A stretch of DNA of 14,866 bases from NCBI RefSeq assembly GCF_030382115.1, contig NZ_JAUDRJ010000002.1, forward strand, positions 93,722-108,587. Direction: 5' to 3'. This document shows, piece after piece, positions 1-8,499 of the stretch (its first letter is position 1; the number at the start of each line of letters is the position of its first letter). Made by a program: the position numbers and the translations under genes. The DNA comes from Nostoc sp. GT001. Its GTDB lineage: Bacteria > Cyanobacteriota > Cyanobacteriia > Cyanobacteriales > Nostocaceae. The notes below the pieces were generated by a model, which was given only the letters and a program-made list of their open reading frames with translations, ran no database searches and was not told the origin of the DNA.

Positions 1-1269
1 CCTGCATTACCATCTCCTCCAAACCTACTATTTCGTCAAGGAGGAGTAATTTTATCTGGTTTATTGGTAGCGATGATGGTAATAGGAGTGCGGTCTTTTG
101 GTTTATTACAATCCTTAGAATTTCAAGCTTTCGACTGGTTGATGAGAATGCGTCCCCAGGAAGAGGTAGATTCTCGGTTGTTAATAGTTGAAGCTACAGA
201 AAAGGATATCAATCGCTTGGGTTATCCTATATCTGATGGTAAACTAGCTGAAACTATCGAGCGCATAAAACACTATAAACCTAGCACAATCGGTTTATTA
301 ATATTCCGCGATCGCCCGATAGAACCAGGTCATCAAGAATTACTTAAGCTTTTACAAAATGATGATGATTTAATTGCTTTATGTAGTGTTAAATTGACTG
401 ATAATGACCATAATCAACCTGGTATTTCATCACTGTCTAGAGTTACAGAAAACCGTTTAGGGTTTAGCAATGTAGAGCGAGACAAGTTTGATGGGATTCT
501 GCGTCGTCATCTACTGTTCATGAATCCCGATTTTAATAATCCCTGTCCTACCAGCTTTTCCTTTAGCTTTCAATTAGCATCGCAATACTTAAACTCAAAA
601 GGAATCAAACCTGAAGAAATAGATAGCGATCGCATCAAAATTGGTGAGACGATAATTAACCGTTTAAGACCAGATAGTGGTGCATATCATCAACTAGATA
701 ATCGTGGTTTTCAACTCTTACTTAATTATCGCACCTCCGATAAGATTGCTAATACAGTTTCTTTGACTGATGTATTAGAAAATAAGTTAGATCCCGAATT
801 AATAAAGGGGCGTATTGTCATTATTGGTGTAGTTGCTCCCATATCTAATCCTACAGATTACTTTTCTACTCCTTATAGTAAAGGTGTATTGCCTCAGATG
901 TCTGGAGTTGATATTCAGGCGCAAATGACAAGTCAAATCCTCAGTGCGGTTTTAGATAAACGACCTTTATTGTGGAGTTGGTCTGAAATAGGAGAAGGAT
1001 TTTGGGTTGTAATCTGGTCTTTAACAGGAAGTGGAATTGCGATCACCTCCTTAAATCATCGTAATTCTTTTTTACTGATTATATATGCTGGAACATCTAT
1101 ATTTACTCTGTGTCTAATTTGCTTTGTCTTTTTACTACAAGGGGGATGGATACCATTGTTACCAGCTGCAATCTCTTTCGCTGTCAGTAGCTTTGCTGGA
1201 CGGTTTTTACTAAAACATTGGGATCGAATACCTAGTTTAAAGTTTTTGCAAAGTAGAAATAATACGTAA
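1..1269 (+). CDS. CHASE2 domain sensor protein, 3' part (5' end outside window)
   Basis: The frame is open from base 1 with no stop, and the first internal start-like codon (TTG at 64) lies inside a transmembrane segment. I therefore read this as the last 422 residues of a longer protein. Visible order: a Pro-rich linker; a TM segment at about residues 15-36; a CHASE2 domain at about 40-310, with the family-like stretches LEFQAFDWLMRMRP, a D-S-R-L-L-I-V-E strand and YPISDGKLAE; then hydrophobic segments at about 331-349, 357-378 and 383-401, and a short basic tail. CHASE2 is an extracytoplasmic sensory domain held between membrane segments. Related cyanobacterial proteins carry another domain before the first TM, which cannot be seen here. 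No kinase or cyclase follows the last TM, so any output domain must be N-terminal. DUF928 and CHAT genes follow on the same strand, suggesting one envelope-sensing unit. Two HIP1 sites lie inside the gene. Confidence 0.9.
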   Translation, partial: PALPSPPNLLFRQGGVILSGLLVAMMVIGVRSFGLLQSLEFQAFDWLMRMRPQEEVDSRLLIVEATEKDINRLGYPISDGKLAETIERIKHYKPSTIGLLIFRDRPIEPGHQELLKLLQNDDDLIALCSVKLTDNDHNQPGISSLSRVTENRLGFSNVERDKFDGILRRHLLFMNPDFNNPCPTSFSFSFQLASQYLNSKGIKPEEIDSDRIKIGETIINRLRPDSGAYHQLDNRGFQLLLNYRTSDKIANTVSLTDVLENKLDPELIKGRIVIIGVVAPISNPTDYFSTPYSKGVLPQMSGVDIQAQMTSQILSAVLDKRPLLWSWSEIGEGFWVVIWSLTGSGIAITSLNHRNSFLLIIYAGTSIFTLCLICFVFLLQGGWIPLLPAAISFAVSSFAGRFLLKHWDRIPSLKFLQSRNNT

Positions 1270-1282
1270 GAATGGTGATAAC

Positions 1283-1328
1283 GTTATATGTAGGTAATAC
1301 GGAGAAAGCTTATTTACCTCTATATAAT
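1283..1328 (+). terminator. Stem-loop between CHASE2 and DUF928 genes
   Basis: Bases 1284-1297 pair with 1314-1327 (AGGTAA/TTACCT core, then A/T pairs) with one mismatch and one G-U, around a 16-nt loop. No clear T-run follows. It ends 19 nt before the DUF928 start codon, so it could be a weak terminator, an attenuator or an RNA-processing site. Confidence 0.35.
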
Positions 1329-1346
1329 TAGTTACAAATATTATTA

Positions 1347-2105
1347 ATGAGCAAAATAATAGCTTATATTTCCCTTTTAACTTTAACTTTATTCTTAGGC
1401 GATCGCTATTTGATTTACCCAGTAGCTGGTCAAAATCTTCCAACCAAAGAACCGCTTCAGTTTAAACCTCCTAACAATGGCGCACCAGGAGGGAATCGCT
1501 CTGGATCTTCTGGTAACACAGGAAGTCGTCCTATTTGTCCTACTGTAGAAAAAGATATCACTGCTTTAATACCGAAAACAAATTGGGCAAATACCCTTGC
1601 TGAACGTCCTACTTTTTGGTTTTACATTCCTTACGAACGGGGTCGTTTAAAGCTAATTCTTAAAGATGAAGGCAAAAGTACTATTGTAGCTCGCGTGAAT
1701 TATGAAGTTAATAAAGGTGGAGGTATCATGGGTTTCCCAATACCTAAAACTTCACCTGCTTTAGAAGTAAATCGTGCTTATCGTTGGCAAGTTTCCTTTA
1801 GTTGCGAACCCAATATTGAACCTTCATTCACAGGAGTACAGGGAGTAGTGGAACGAGTAGCGAAAAACGAAGCTTTTAAAACTAAATTGACATCAACCAC
1901 TACTATCCAAGGACAAATTAATTTATATGCCAATCAAGGTTTATGGCATGAAACTATTTCTACATTAATTCAATTACGTCGATCTAAACCGACAGAGCAA
2001 GAATTAAAACAAGATTGGTCAGATTTATTATCCAATACCCATGTAGAATTAGCAGGATTCATTTCCGAGCCTTTAGTTGAATGTTGTAATCCTATTCCTG
2101 AATAA
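1347..2105 (+). CDS. DUF928 domain exported protein
   Basis: 252 residues. A hydrophobic N-terminal segment (about 4-17) and a plausible cleavage region near VAGQN (about residue 28) suggest export. The DUF928 family pattern is clear in order: a Gly/Arg-rich stretch ending in Cys64, the helix ITALIP, the signature ERPTFWFYIPY (86-96), a GIMGFPIPK turn, a Y-R-W...SFSC segment with Cys153, a GVVERV strand, and the C-terminal YANQGLWHETISTL helix. Cys64 and Cys153 could form a disulfide outside the cytoplasm (inference). The function of DUF928 is unknown; in cyanobacteria it is often found beside CHASE2 and CHAT genes, as here. The ATG at 1347 is preferred because it gives a complete leader, although no Shine-Dalgarno is visible. 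The next gene starts 12 bp after the stop, so co-transcription is likely. Confidence 0.9.
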   Translation: MSKIIAYISLLTLTLFLGDRYLIYPVAGQNLPTKEPLQFKPPNNGAPGGNRSGSSGNTGSRPICPTVEKDITALIPKTNWANTLAERPTFWFYIPYERGRLKLILKDEGKSTIVARVNYEVNKGGGIMGFPIPKTSPALEVNRAYRWQVSFSCEPNIEPSFTGVQGVVERVAKNEAFKTKLTSTTTIQGQINLYANQGLWHETISTLIQLRRSKPTEQELKQDWSDLLSNTHVELAGFISEPLVECCNPIPE

Positions 2106-2117
2106 TTTACATAAAAT

Positions 2118-4937
2118 ATGAAAAAACAACATAAAAACATCAAAATATTCTTGACATTTTTGGCATTATTTAGTGTGATTTTCACCTCTAGCTTGAGTTT
2201 GTTATCTTTTCAATTGCCTGTGGCGATCGCTCAAAATAATACTAAAGCAGAAGCCGATAGATTAAGGCAGCAGGGAGAAAAACAATTAGAAGCAGGACAA
2301 TATGTAATAGGTACAAATACTCTCGAACAGGCAATGAGGATTTATCAGCAAATTGGAGATAAAAAAATTGCTAATGAGGTTAGAGATAGACTTATTCGTA
2401 TTTATGGGTTACGAGGAGTATACGATAAATATGAGCAGTTAACTGCTGAGAAAGCTGAAGAAAATCTTGAAGAAGGAGAACAAAAACCTAAATATGAATT
2501 TCAATTAAGTCCCCAAGTCGGAAAATTAATTTCTCAAGGCTTAAATCGGCAAAACCAACAAGATTCTGTTAGAGCAAAAGAATATTTTCAGCAAGCATTA
2601 TCTCAAGCCAAAACGATTGGGAGAGAACAAGACAAAGTTACAGCTTTCGCAACACTAGGAGCATTTTATCTCTACCAAGAAGATTACGTTAATGCTCTAG
2701 CTAATTTACAGCCAGCCGAGCGATTATCAGCAGCTATATATAGAGCTAGAAAACCAGGCGATTCTGATTATGAGCAAGAAATTTCAATAAATCGCATTCC
2801 TATTTTATTACTAATAGCTGAAACCTATTTACAGAAACAACAACCTAATCAAGCATTACTGTATATTAAAGAAGTTGACGCAATAACACCCACACCAGAC
2901 AATTGGAACGACATCTCACTTCGCTATCTTTTCCATTTCATAGATTTTAGAGATCCTTCGCTTTACTTCAGTCGAGTACACTATAGTTTAGGAAATTACA
3001 ATGAAGCCCTGACTTATGCTCGAAAAGCTATAGAAAGAGGTAAAATTTTTCAAAATTATTATGAGATACATGGCAATGGCAATGGCGACATACCCAGGAT
3101 TGATCGTGAAGGTGACTTAGGTAGTGGACACGGCCATGTTTTAGCTGGAATTGCTTTAGAAAAATTAGGACAGCTAGAACAGGCAGAGGAAGAATTACGA
3201 AAAGCTACTCAATTATTTGAATATATTAGGACAAAATCTAGATTTCAAGGACATACTCGACACATTTTTAAACTATTTAACAATCAAGTTCGTGCTACTT
3301 CTTTTTTACAGCGAGTTCTCTTAGCTCAAAACAAACCAGAAGAAGCCTTAGCTGCTTCTGAATGGGGACGTGCGCGATTATCGTTAGAAGCGGCAACTGC
3401 ACCTAGCAATCTGACCTTAAAAGAAAAAGTGGATGCTTTAGTAGATATTGTTTACACTCCTGAAATTATTTGTAAGCAAATTTCTCAAGATATTCAATAT
3501 TCTCTAGATTCATATCGTAGAATCGGAGTTGACCGTATATATAATAGCGAAGGCAAAGCGTTCTTATTGTCAGATTTAGCAAAATTTGATTGCGATAAGG
3601 AAGCAGAAGCACAAATCCGGCAAATAAAAGAAACCTGGTTAAAAAGTGCAACATCAAATCCAGCAAATCTTGATGAACTAGTAACTCTTGCCAATAAATC
3701 TCCATCAACTATTAAACCTCCAGCTATAGAACAACTAAAACAAATTGCACGGTTTAATCAGGCAACCCTTGTACAATATTCAATTATTTCTGAAACTACA
3801 TTTTTCCATCCAGCCAATCTTCCTTATGATCATAATGATGCCCATTGGAACGCATTTGCTGGAGAAGAACAGAAATTAGTTATTTGGGTAATCAAACCCA
3901 CAGGACAAATCAAATCCCGTCAAATCGATTTGAAAAATCAAAAAATTACCCTCAGCAACTTAGTAACTAATACCCGTAAAACTATGGGATTAGATCGCAG
4001 TGTTGGAGTATTCCTTAAACCAGATGCAGAATTACCCGATGGTTCTACTCGCAATCCTTCTGAAGTTCAAGCCAAAGAAAAACTTAAACAACTCCATGAA
4101 TTACTCATAGAACCCATTGCTGATTTACTACCAAGCAACCCAGAAGCCAAAGTAGTTTTTGTTCCTCATAAAGAACTATTTCTTGTTCCTTTTGCAGCTT
4201 TAATCGACTCGAAAGATAAGTATCTCATCGAAAAACACACCATTATCACTGCACCTTCAATTCAAGCCTTAGATGTTACCCGACAAAAACGGCAGAAACA
4301 AACTGGAAAGAGTAAACTTGCAGTAGTAGTAGGCAATCCCACAATGCCTACAATTAAGCGACCTAATAACCAATCTCCCACACAACTAAATAATTTACCT
4401 GGTGCAGAACGAGAAGGAAAAGAAGTTGCTCAACTGCTGAATGCTGAGTTTTTAACAGGAAATCAAGCAACTAAAGCCGAGGTGTTAAAACAGTTACCCA
4501 ATGCACGCTATATTCATTTAGCAACTCATGGACTATTAGAAGATTTTGCGAGTTTTGGTATCCCAGGAGCAGTTGCTCTAGCACCTTCTAATCAAGATAA
4601 TGGCTTTTTAACTTCTAGTGAAATTCAAGAGTTGAATTTACAAGCCGAATTAGCCGTTCTCAGTGCTTGTGACACAGGCGGAGGCGATATTACCGGAGAT
4701 GGAGTTGTCGGTTTATCTAGAGCCTTAATCGTTGCTGGAGTTCCTAGTATTGTGGTTTCTTTATGGTCTATTCCTGATGCAGAGACAGCCGAACTAATGG
4801 TGGAATTTTACCGTAATTTTCAAGAGCGTAAGTTAGACAAAGCTCAAGCGTTGCGTCAGGCGATGTTGGAGATCATGAAAACTCATCCTAACCTTGTTGA
4901 TTGGGCTGGTTTTACTTTAATTGGACAATCAAAATAG
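2118..4937 (+). CDS. Exported TPR-CHAT domain protein (clan CD cysteine peptidase family)
   Basis: 939 residues. Residues 1-38 form a signal peptide: basic start, long hydrophobic core, cleavage near VAIA-QN. Helical TPR-like repeats fill about 44-430 (for example the helices around RAKEYFQQALSQA, ALANLQPAERL, YNEALTYARKAIERG and QLEQAEEELRKATQLF). The CHAT domain covers about 545-937, with FVPHKELFLVPFAAL, LPGAEREGKEVAQLL, the catalytic His804 in ATHG and Cys851 in LSACDTGGG, then GVVGLSRALIVAGVPSIVVSLW. Both catalytic residues are present, so it should be an active peptidase in the caspase/separase/gingipain clan. The TPR part probably binds a partner or substrate. Because of the leader it should act outside the cytoplasm. 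It is almost contiguous with DUF928 and probably shares a transcript. An HIP1 site lies in the leader-coding part. No Shine-Dalgarno is visible. Confidence 0.95.
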   Translation: MKKQHKNIKIFLTFLALFSVIFTSSLSLLSFQLPVAIAQNNTKAEADRLRQQGEKQLEAGQYVIGTNTLEQAMRIYQQIGDKKIANEVRDRLIRIYGLRGVYDKYEQLTAEKAEENLEEGEQKPKYEFQLSPQVGKLISQGLNRQNQQDSVRAKEYFQQALSQAKTIGREQDKVTAFATLGAFYLYQEDYVNALANLQPAERLSAAIYRARKPGDSDYEQEISINRIPILLLIAETYLQKQQPNQALLYIKEVDAITPTPDNWNDISLRYLFHFIDFRDPSLYFSRVHYSLGNYNEALTYARKAIERGKIFQNYYEIHGNGNGDIPRIDREGDLGSGHGHVLAGIALEKLGQLEQAEEELRKATQLFEYIRTKSRFQGHTRHIFKLFNNQVRATSFLQRVLLAQNKPEEALAASEWGRARLSLEAATAPSNLTLKEKVDALVDIVYTPEIICKQISQDIQYSLDSYRRIGVDRIYNSEGKAFLLSDLAKFDCDKEAEAQIRQIKETWLKSATSNPANLDELVTLANKSPSTIKPPAIEQLKQIARFNQATLVQYSIISETTFFHPANLPYDHNDAHWNAFAGEEQKLVIWVIKPTGQIKSRQIDLKNQKITLSNLVTNTRKTMGLDRSVGVFLKPDAELPDGSTRNPSEVQAKEKLKQLHELLIEPIADLLPSNPEAKVVFVPHKELFLVPFAALIDSKDKYLIEKHTIITAPSIQALDVTRQKRQKQTGKSKLAVVVGNPTMPTIKRPNNQSPTQLNNLPGAEREGKEVAQLLNAEFLTGNQATKAEVLKQLPNARYIHLATHGLLEDFASFGIPGAVALAPSNQDNGFLTSSEIQELNLQAELAVLSACDTGGGDITGDGVVGLSRALIVAGVPSIVVSLWSIPDAETAELMVEFYRNFQERKLDKAQALRQAMLEIMKTHPNLVDWAGFTLIGQSK

Positions 4938-4948
4938 ATTAGTAATTC

Positions 4949-5051
4949 GTCGCATTAATTTTGATGAGTTTGTAGTAAGCACTTCAGTGCTTAAAAATCC
5001 AGGACTAAAGTCCTTACTACAAACTTATTCACCCCTCGGAAGTAATGCGAC
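4949..5051. repeat. 103-bp nested palindromic element (cruciform/MITE-like)
   Basis: Three levels of inverted symmetry are visible. The outer arms GTCGCATTA (4949-4957) and TAATGCGAC (5043-5051) enclose a perfect 12-bp stem, GTTTGTAGTAAG (4968-4979) with CTTACTACAAAC (5013-5024). Inside that are two side-by-side hairpins, AAGCACT-TC-AGTGCTT (4978-4993) and AGGACT-AA-AGTCCT (5001-5014). The result is a cloverleaf-like fold with no coding potential. The GTTTGTAGTAAG...CTTACTACAAAC core resembles interspersed cyanobacterial repeats known to me. It separates the CHAT gene from the caspase gene and could end transcription from the first or fold as RNA. Confidence 0.75.
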
Positions 5052-5166
5052 AGTTCACTAAATTGACATTATTAGAAGAGATTTTAGCAATATTTAAAAA
5101 TTCATTTTGAATGATGAATACTGAATTATTTTTTGTTAAAGATTACGAATTAATTATTAGTTAACT

Positions 5167-7440
5167 ATGTCTCATTTCAAACGCCGCCAATTTCTGCAAT
5201 TCGCTACTTCTGCTTTAACAACTTTGGGATTAAATCAGTTAGATATCAAAAATCCAAGCTTACGCTATGCTCAAGCTATTGCCTCTTCTAGTCCTCGGAA
5301 ATTAGCGTTGTTAGTAGGAATCAACAATTATCAAAACGTTGATAACCTCAAAGGTGCAATTACTGATACTTATCTGCAAAGAGAACTATTAATTCATCGT
5401 TTTGGCTTTAATCCTCAAGATATATTAATAGTTAGCGATGAAAGTGAAATTAAGCCGACTCGCCAAGGAATTTTACAAGCCTTTGAAGAACATCTCATTA
5501 AACAGGCAAAACCAGGGGACATTGTAGTTTATCACTTTTCAGGACATGGTTCTCAAGTATTCGACCGAGAGAGTGCTTTGGAAGACAAACTTAATAGTAC
5601 TTTTGTACCTAGCGATCGCACTACTTCTCTAGCCGATAATCAAAAGCAAGTTTCTGACATTACGGGTAAGACTTTGTTCTTATTAATGTCACAAATAAAA
5701 ACCGAAAATCTCACTGTTGTTTTAGATAGTTGTTATTCAGGAGGAGGGAAACGGGGAAATCTAACTATTAGGTCAATTGAAGGCGGAAAAGGATACATTT
5801 CTAGCGACATCGAACGAGAATATCAACAAAAATTGCTGTTTGATTTAGGTATATCTCCCGAAGAACTAGAACAACGCCGAAAACAGGGTATTGCTAAAGG
5901 AGTAGTAATTGCTTCAGCCAGAAAAAACCAAGTCGCTTCCGAAGCATACTTGGATAATTTTGTCACAGGAGCATTTACTTATTTGATGACTCAATACCTG
6001 TGGCAAGAAAATAGTAACACTCCACTTGAGAATGTCATTACTAATATCTCTCGCAGCATCAACAGTACTTTTACCTCTAATCAAATACCAGAACTTGAAG
6101 CCAAAAACAATAGTAATAATGAAACAAAACCAACATATTTTATTTCTAGATCAGTCCCCACTGCGGAAGCAGTAATTACTCAAGTTAGGGGGAATAATGT
6201 TAATCTTTGGTTAGGAGGAATAGCACCTCAAGCTCTTGCAGCTTTCAACCAAAATCCCATCTTTGAGCTAGTAGACAACCAAGGAGTTAAGCGAGGCAGA
6301 ATACAATTACAATCTCGCAAGGGGTTGACGGGTGAAGGCAAAATTTTAGAACTGCAAAAACCAGAATTGTTAAAACCAGGAGCATTATTACAAGAAGGAG
6401 TTAGAGTGATTCCCTCTAATTATAAATTGCGGATTGGATTAGACGATTCTTTAGGTAAAGATATCGCTGTAGCCAGAAATGAAATCGCCGAAATTGAGCG
6501 ACTCCAGCCAGTTGTCTTACAAACAGGGGAAGTTCATTATATTTTTGGTCGGATAACAGAAGTACAACAAACAGAATTAAGAAACAAACAAGCTACCTAT
6601 ATTCCTCCTCTCCATAGTTTGGGTTTATATACAGAAGGACTCGATTTAATTCCTGGTTCTTTTGGTAATGCGAAAGAAACCATAAATGATGCCTTAACTC
6701 GACTCAAACCTAAATTTCGTTCTCTTTTGGCAGCGAGAATCATCAAATTAACTTTAAATGCCAACTCATCGCGTCTCAACGTATTGGCTTCCTTAAATAT
6801 TTTACGTCCAAAAGAATTAGATGTAACCGTTGCTGCTCAAACATTTACTTCTCGTTCACCAAGCAAAATCGATCAAAATTCATTCACACCCGCCACAAAT
6901 ACTAATATTAATTATCAAAATGGCATTCCTCAAATTCCTTTAAAAACACAAATTCAATTTCAAGTTAAAAATCAGGAAAATAGCGACCTCTACATTACAG
7001 TATTAGCGATTAACCCCGAAGGAAAGATTGATGTTATCTTTCCTAACACTTGGTCATCTGCCGAGGATGCCACCTTAGTTAAAGCGGGAGAAACTCTGGC
7101 AATACCCAAGGCACAGGATACTTGGGTATTAGGAATTATTGAACCTCTAGGATTAACAGAAATATTAGTCGTTGCTAGCAAATCACCTTTAAGAAAGAGT
7201 TTGCAGAGTTTACAAACTATTGCTCAAAAACAAGGAAGAGGAGATGTACCTGTCACCTTAGCAGATAATCCCACCAATATTATCGACCTCTTATTAGAAG
7301 ATATTGATAGTAGCACTCTTCCAGAAAACCGTAGTAGAAATAATTCCAACTCTTCTGAGATTACTTCTAGACAAAAAGCTCTTTTGAGTGATACTACTCA
7401 ATTAGCAGCCATGTCCATTACCTATCAAGCTGTGAAATAA
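5167..7440 (+). CDS. Caspase-like (peptidase C14) protein with Tat-type leader and DUF4384-like C-terminus
   Basis: 757 residues. The N-terminus KRRQFLQFATSALTTLGL fits a twin-arginine signal followed by a modest hydrophobic core, so export of a folded enzyme is likely. The caspase-like p20 domain covers about 42-330: KLALLVGINNY, an acidic-site strand, DIVVYHFSGHGSQ with catalytic His127, and VVLDSCYSGGG with catalytic Cys189. Both residues of the dyad are intact, as in prokaryotic ortho/metacaspases. About 335-520 is a beta-rich linker (ITQVRGNNVNLWLGG and following) seen in other cyanobacterial caspase proteins. About 595-675 (IQFQVKNQENSDLYITVLAI through EPLGLTEILVVASKSP) looks like DUF4384. 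The start codon follows a spacer of 229 bp after the CHAT gene that contains a palindromic repeat, so it may have its own promoter. Substrates are unknown; prokaryotic members usually cut after Arg or Lys. Confidence 0.93.
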   Translation: MSHFKRRQFLQFATSALTTLGLNQLDIKNPSLRYAQAIASSSPRKLALLVGINNYQNVDNLKGAITDTYLQRELLIHRFGFNPQDILIVSDESEIKPTRQGILQAFEEHLIKQAKPGDIVVYHFSGHGSQVFDRESALEDKLNSTFVPSDRTTSLADNQKQVSDITGKTLFLLMSQIKTENLTVVLDSCYSGGGKRGNLTIRSIEGGKGYISSDIEREYQQKLLFDLGISPEELEQRRKQGIAKGVVIASARKNQVASEAYLDNFVTGAFTYLMTQYLWQENSNTPLENVITNISRSINSTFTSNQIPELEAKNNSNNETKPTYFISRSVPTAEAVITQVRGNNVNLWLGGIAPQALAAFNQNPIFELVDNQGVKRGRIQLQSRKGLTGEGKILELQKPELLKPGALLQEGVRVIPSNYKLRIGLDDSLGKDIAVARNEIAEIERLQPVVLQTGEVHYIFGRITEVQQTELRNKQATYIPPLHSLGLYTEGLDLIPGSFGNAKETINDALTRLKPKFRSLLAARIIKLTLNANSSRLNVLASLNILRPKELDVTVAAQTFTSRSPSKIDQNSFTPATNTNINYQNGIPQIPLKTQIQFQVKNQENSDLYITVLAINPEGKIDVIFPNTWSSAEDATLVKAGETLAIPKAQDTWVLGIIEPLGLTEILVVASKSPLRKSLQSLQTIAQKQGRGDVPVTLADNPTNIIDLLLEDIDSSTLPENRSRNNSNSSEITSRQKALLSDTTQLAAMSITYQAVK

Positions 7441-7477
7441 CCAGCAACCAGATAGTTATGCTTAAAAAAGTTTTGAG

Positions 7478-7510
7478 AGTTTGCGTATTTGTTGAAACTT
7501 TGATGCGAAA
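7478..7510 (+). promoter_or_regulatory. 33-nt spaced element, copy 1 (upstream of gene at 7582)
   Basis: It begins AGTTTGCGTA and ends GATGCGAAA. The half-sites TGCGTAT and TGCGAAA are direct repeats 22 bp apart, about two helical turns, which would suit tandem binding of a regulator on one face of the DNA. The same layout with identical spacing occurs at 8400-8432 and 10860-10892. It starts 104 nt before the ATG. The regulator is unknown. Confidence 0.6.
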
Positions 7511-7581
7511 AATTTAGTGAATCGGCTTTTGATCTTTTTGCTTGATTAAAGCAATAAAACCTAATTTACAAATTACCACAC

Positions 7582-8109
7582 ATGCACCTTCTATCCAACA
7601 TCATCCCCCAAAGTAACGCGCCTTTGAGATATTTAACTCAAAAACTGGCAATATTAGCTTTATCTACTGTATCTCCCCTATTCTTATCTGTCGAAAAGGC
7701 AGCAGCAAGTACTAGCTGGCAACCTGAGACTTTACGAGAAATATTGCAATTGCAAGTCCAGGTAGCAAAAAAATACTGCCCAGTTGGAATAAATGCGGAA
7801 AATTTAAAATTAGGTATCGAGACTTATCTCAGACGTAACGATATCCCTATTACTAAAACTAACACAGTTGGCAGCATCCCTTATATACACATTTCCATTG
7901 CATGTAAAACGCGCGAACCTTTGGCTTTCCTGATTTCTTTGGAAGTTATTCAATATGTAGAACTGAATGGAAGAAAGATAAAGGCTTCTACATACAGTAT
8001 TCCCGAAACTTATGGAACAGGTAATATATCTGGATATTCTAATAGCGAGCAGCAGTTCATAGTGACTATGCTTAAGGAATTTATATCTGATTGGAAATCG
8101 GTTAGATAA
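7582..8109 (+). CDS. Hypothetical exported protein, 175 aa
   Basis: I do not recognise a family. The N-terminus has a long n-region and a hydrophobic stretch (about 21-36: KLAILALSTVSPLFLS) ending in KAAAS, which looks like a signal peptide with cleavage near residue 42. The mature part of about 133 residues has a leading helix with LREILQLQVQVAKKYCP, an amphipathic middle, an IPYIHISIAC strand and a C-terminal helix QQFIVTMLKEFISDWKSV. Cys66 and Cys108 are the only cysteines and could pair. The pattern suggests a small periplasmic or surface alpha/beta protein. It follows the caspase gene on the same strand after 141 bp, but that spacer holds the 33-nt element, so it probably has its own transcript. 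There is no clear Shine-Dalgarno before the ATG. Confidence 0.7.
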   Translation: MHLLSNIIPQSNAPLRYLTQKLAILALSTVSPLFLSVEKAAASTSWQPETLREILQLQVQVAKKYCPVGINAENLKLGIETYLRRNDIPITKTNTVGSIPYIHISIACKTREPLAFLISLEVIQYVELNGRKIKASTYSIPETYGTGNISGYSNSEQQFIVTMLKEFISDWKSVR

Positions 8110-8139
8110 TTAGATAATAATTACTTTTTATCTTTTATC

Positions 8140-8206
8140 AACCAATACGCTTGGGTTAAGACTAACAACCCAACCTACAATTTTCCTTAACTGAACCGTA
8201 TTGTTT
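8140..8206. repeat. Imperfect inverted repeat with TGTAGGTTGGGTTG core, degenerate copy
   Basis: The 21-nt arms at 8140-8160 and 8186-8206 are inverted copies with four mismatches (ACCAATACG...GTTAAG against CTTAAC...CGTATTG). Between them, CAACCCAACCTACA (8166-8179) is the same 14-mer that forms an arm of the larger palindrome at 9851-10001. Only one half of that core is present, so this looks like a decayed or partial relative. Confidence 0.55.
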
Positions 8207-8399
8207 TATAAACAATAGACTTATTGCAAAAATCTGAATTATAAAAAAACCACAGATGTAACCGTTTAGAGATGGTTTCATAGAGACCATTGTCGATAAG
8301 TGAGCGTATTTGTGAACCCGCCCCTACTTCTGACTGTTTTTCACTATGGTGAAAAATAAACAATTAACCATTTATTCAAAAAATACAATAAATTTTGCT

Positions 8400-8432
8400 A
8401 GTTTGCGTAATTTTTTAGACTTAGATGCGAAA
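8400..8432 (+). promoter_or_regulatory. 33-nt spaced element, copy 2 (upstream of gene at 8500)
   Basis: It begins AGTTTGCGTA and ends GATGCGAAA, with TGCGTAA and TGCGAAA 22 bp apart, exactly as in copies 1 and 3. It starts 100 nt before the ATG. Similarity to copy 1 continues for about 15 nt past the second half-site (AATC.GC), which suggests a shared promoter region rather than two isolated half-sites. Confidence 0.6.
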
Positions 8433-8499
8433 TATTAATAAATCAGCCAACCAATATATTTTGATATTTTGCTGTATTTGCAGTTCAAGGAGCTAAACC

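Larger units (their letters stand above)
8110..8499. other. 390-bp spacer: degenerate palindrome, hairpins and 33-nt element, no gene
   Basis: No credible coding frame is visible. It holds the imperfect inverted repeat at 8140-8206, a hairpin at 8272-8290 (ATGGTTTC/GAGACCAT, 3-nt loop), a hairpin at 8337-8356 (TTTTTCAC-TATG-GTGAAAAA), copy 2 of the 33-nt element and, at its end, the ribosome binding site of the next gene. Confidence 0.6.

Noticed and set aside
64..66. TTG at 64 as the start of the CHASE2 gene
   Set aside because: The frame is open to the left edge, and this codon falls within the first transmembrane segment, so the gene is cut by the window.
1237..2185. - strand open frames across the CHASE2/DUF928 and DUF928/CHAT junctions
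   Set aside because: They overlap strong family-matching genes in antisense and have no recognisable protein features.
8295..8325. GAGCGTATTTGTGAAC, partly similar to the first half of element copy 1
   Set aside because: No TTTGCG and no second TGCGAAA at the right spacing; judged a chance resemblance.
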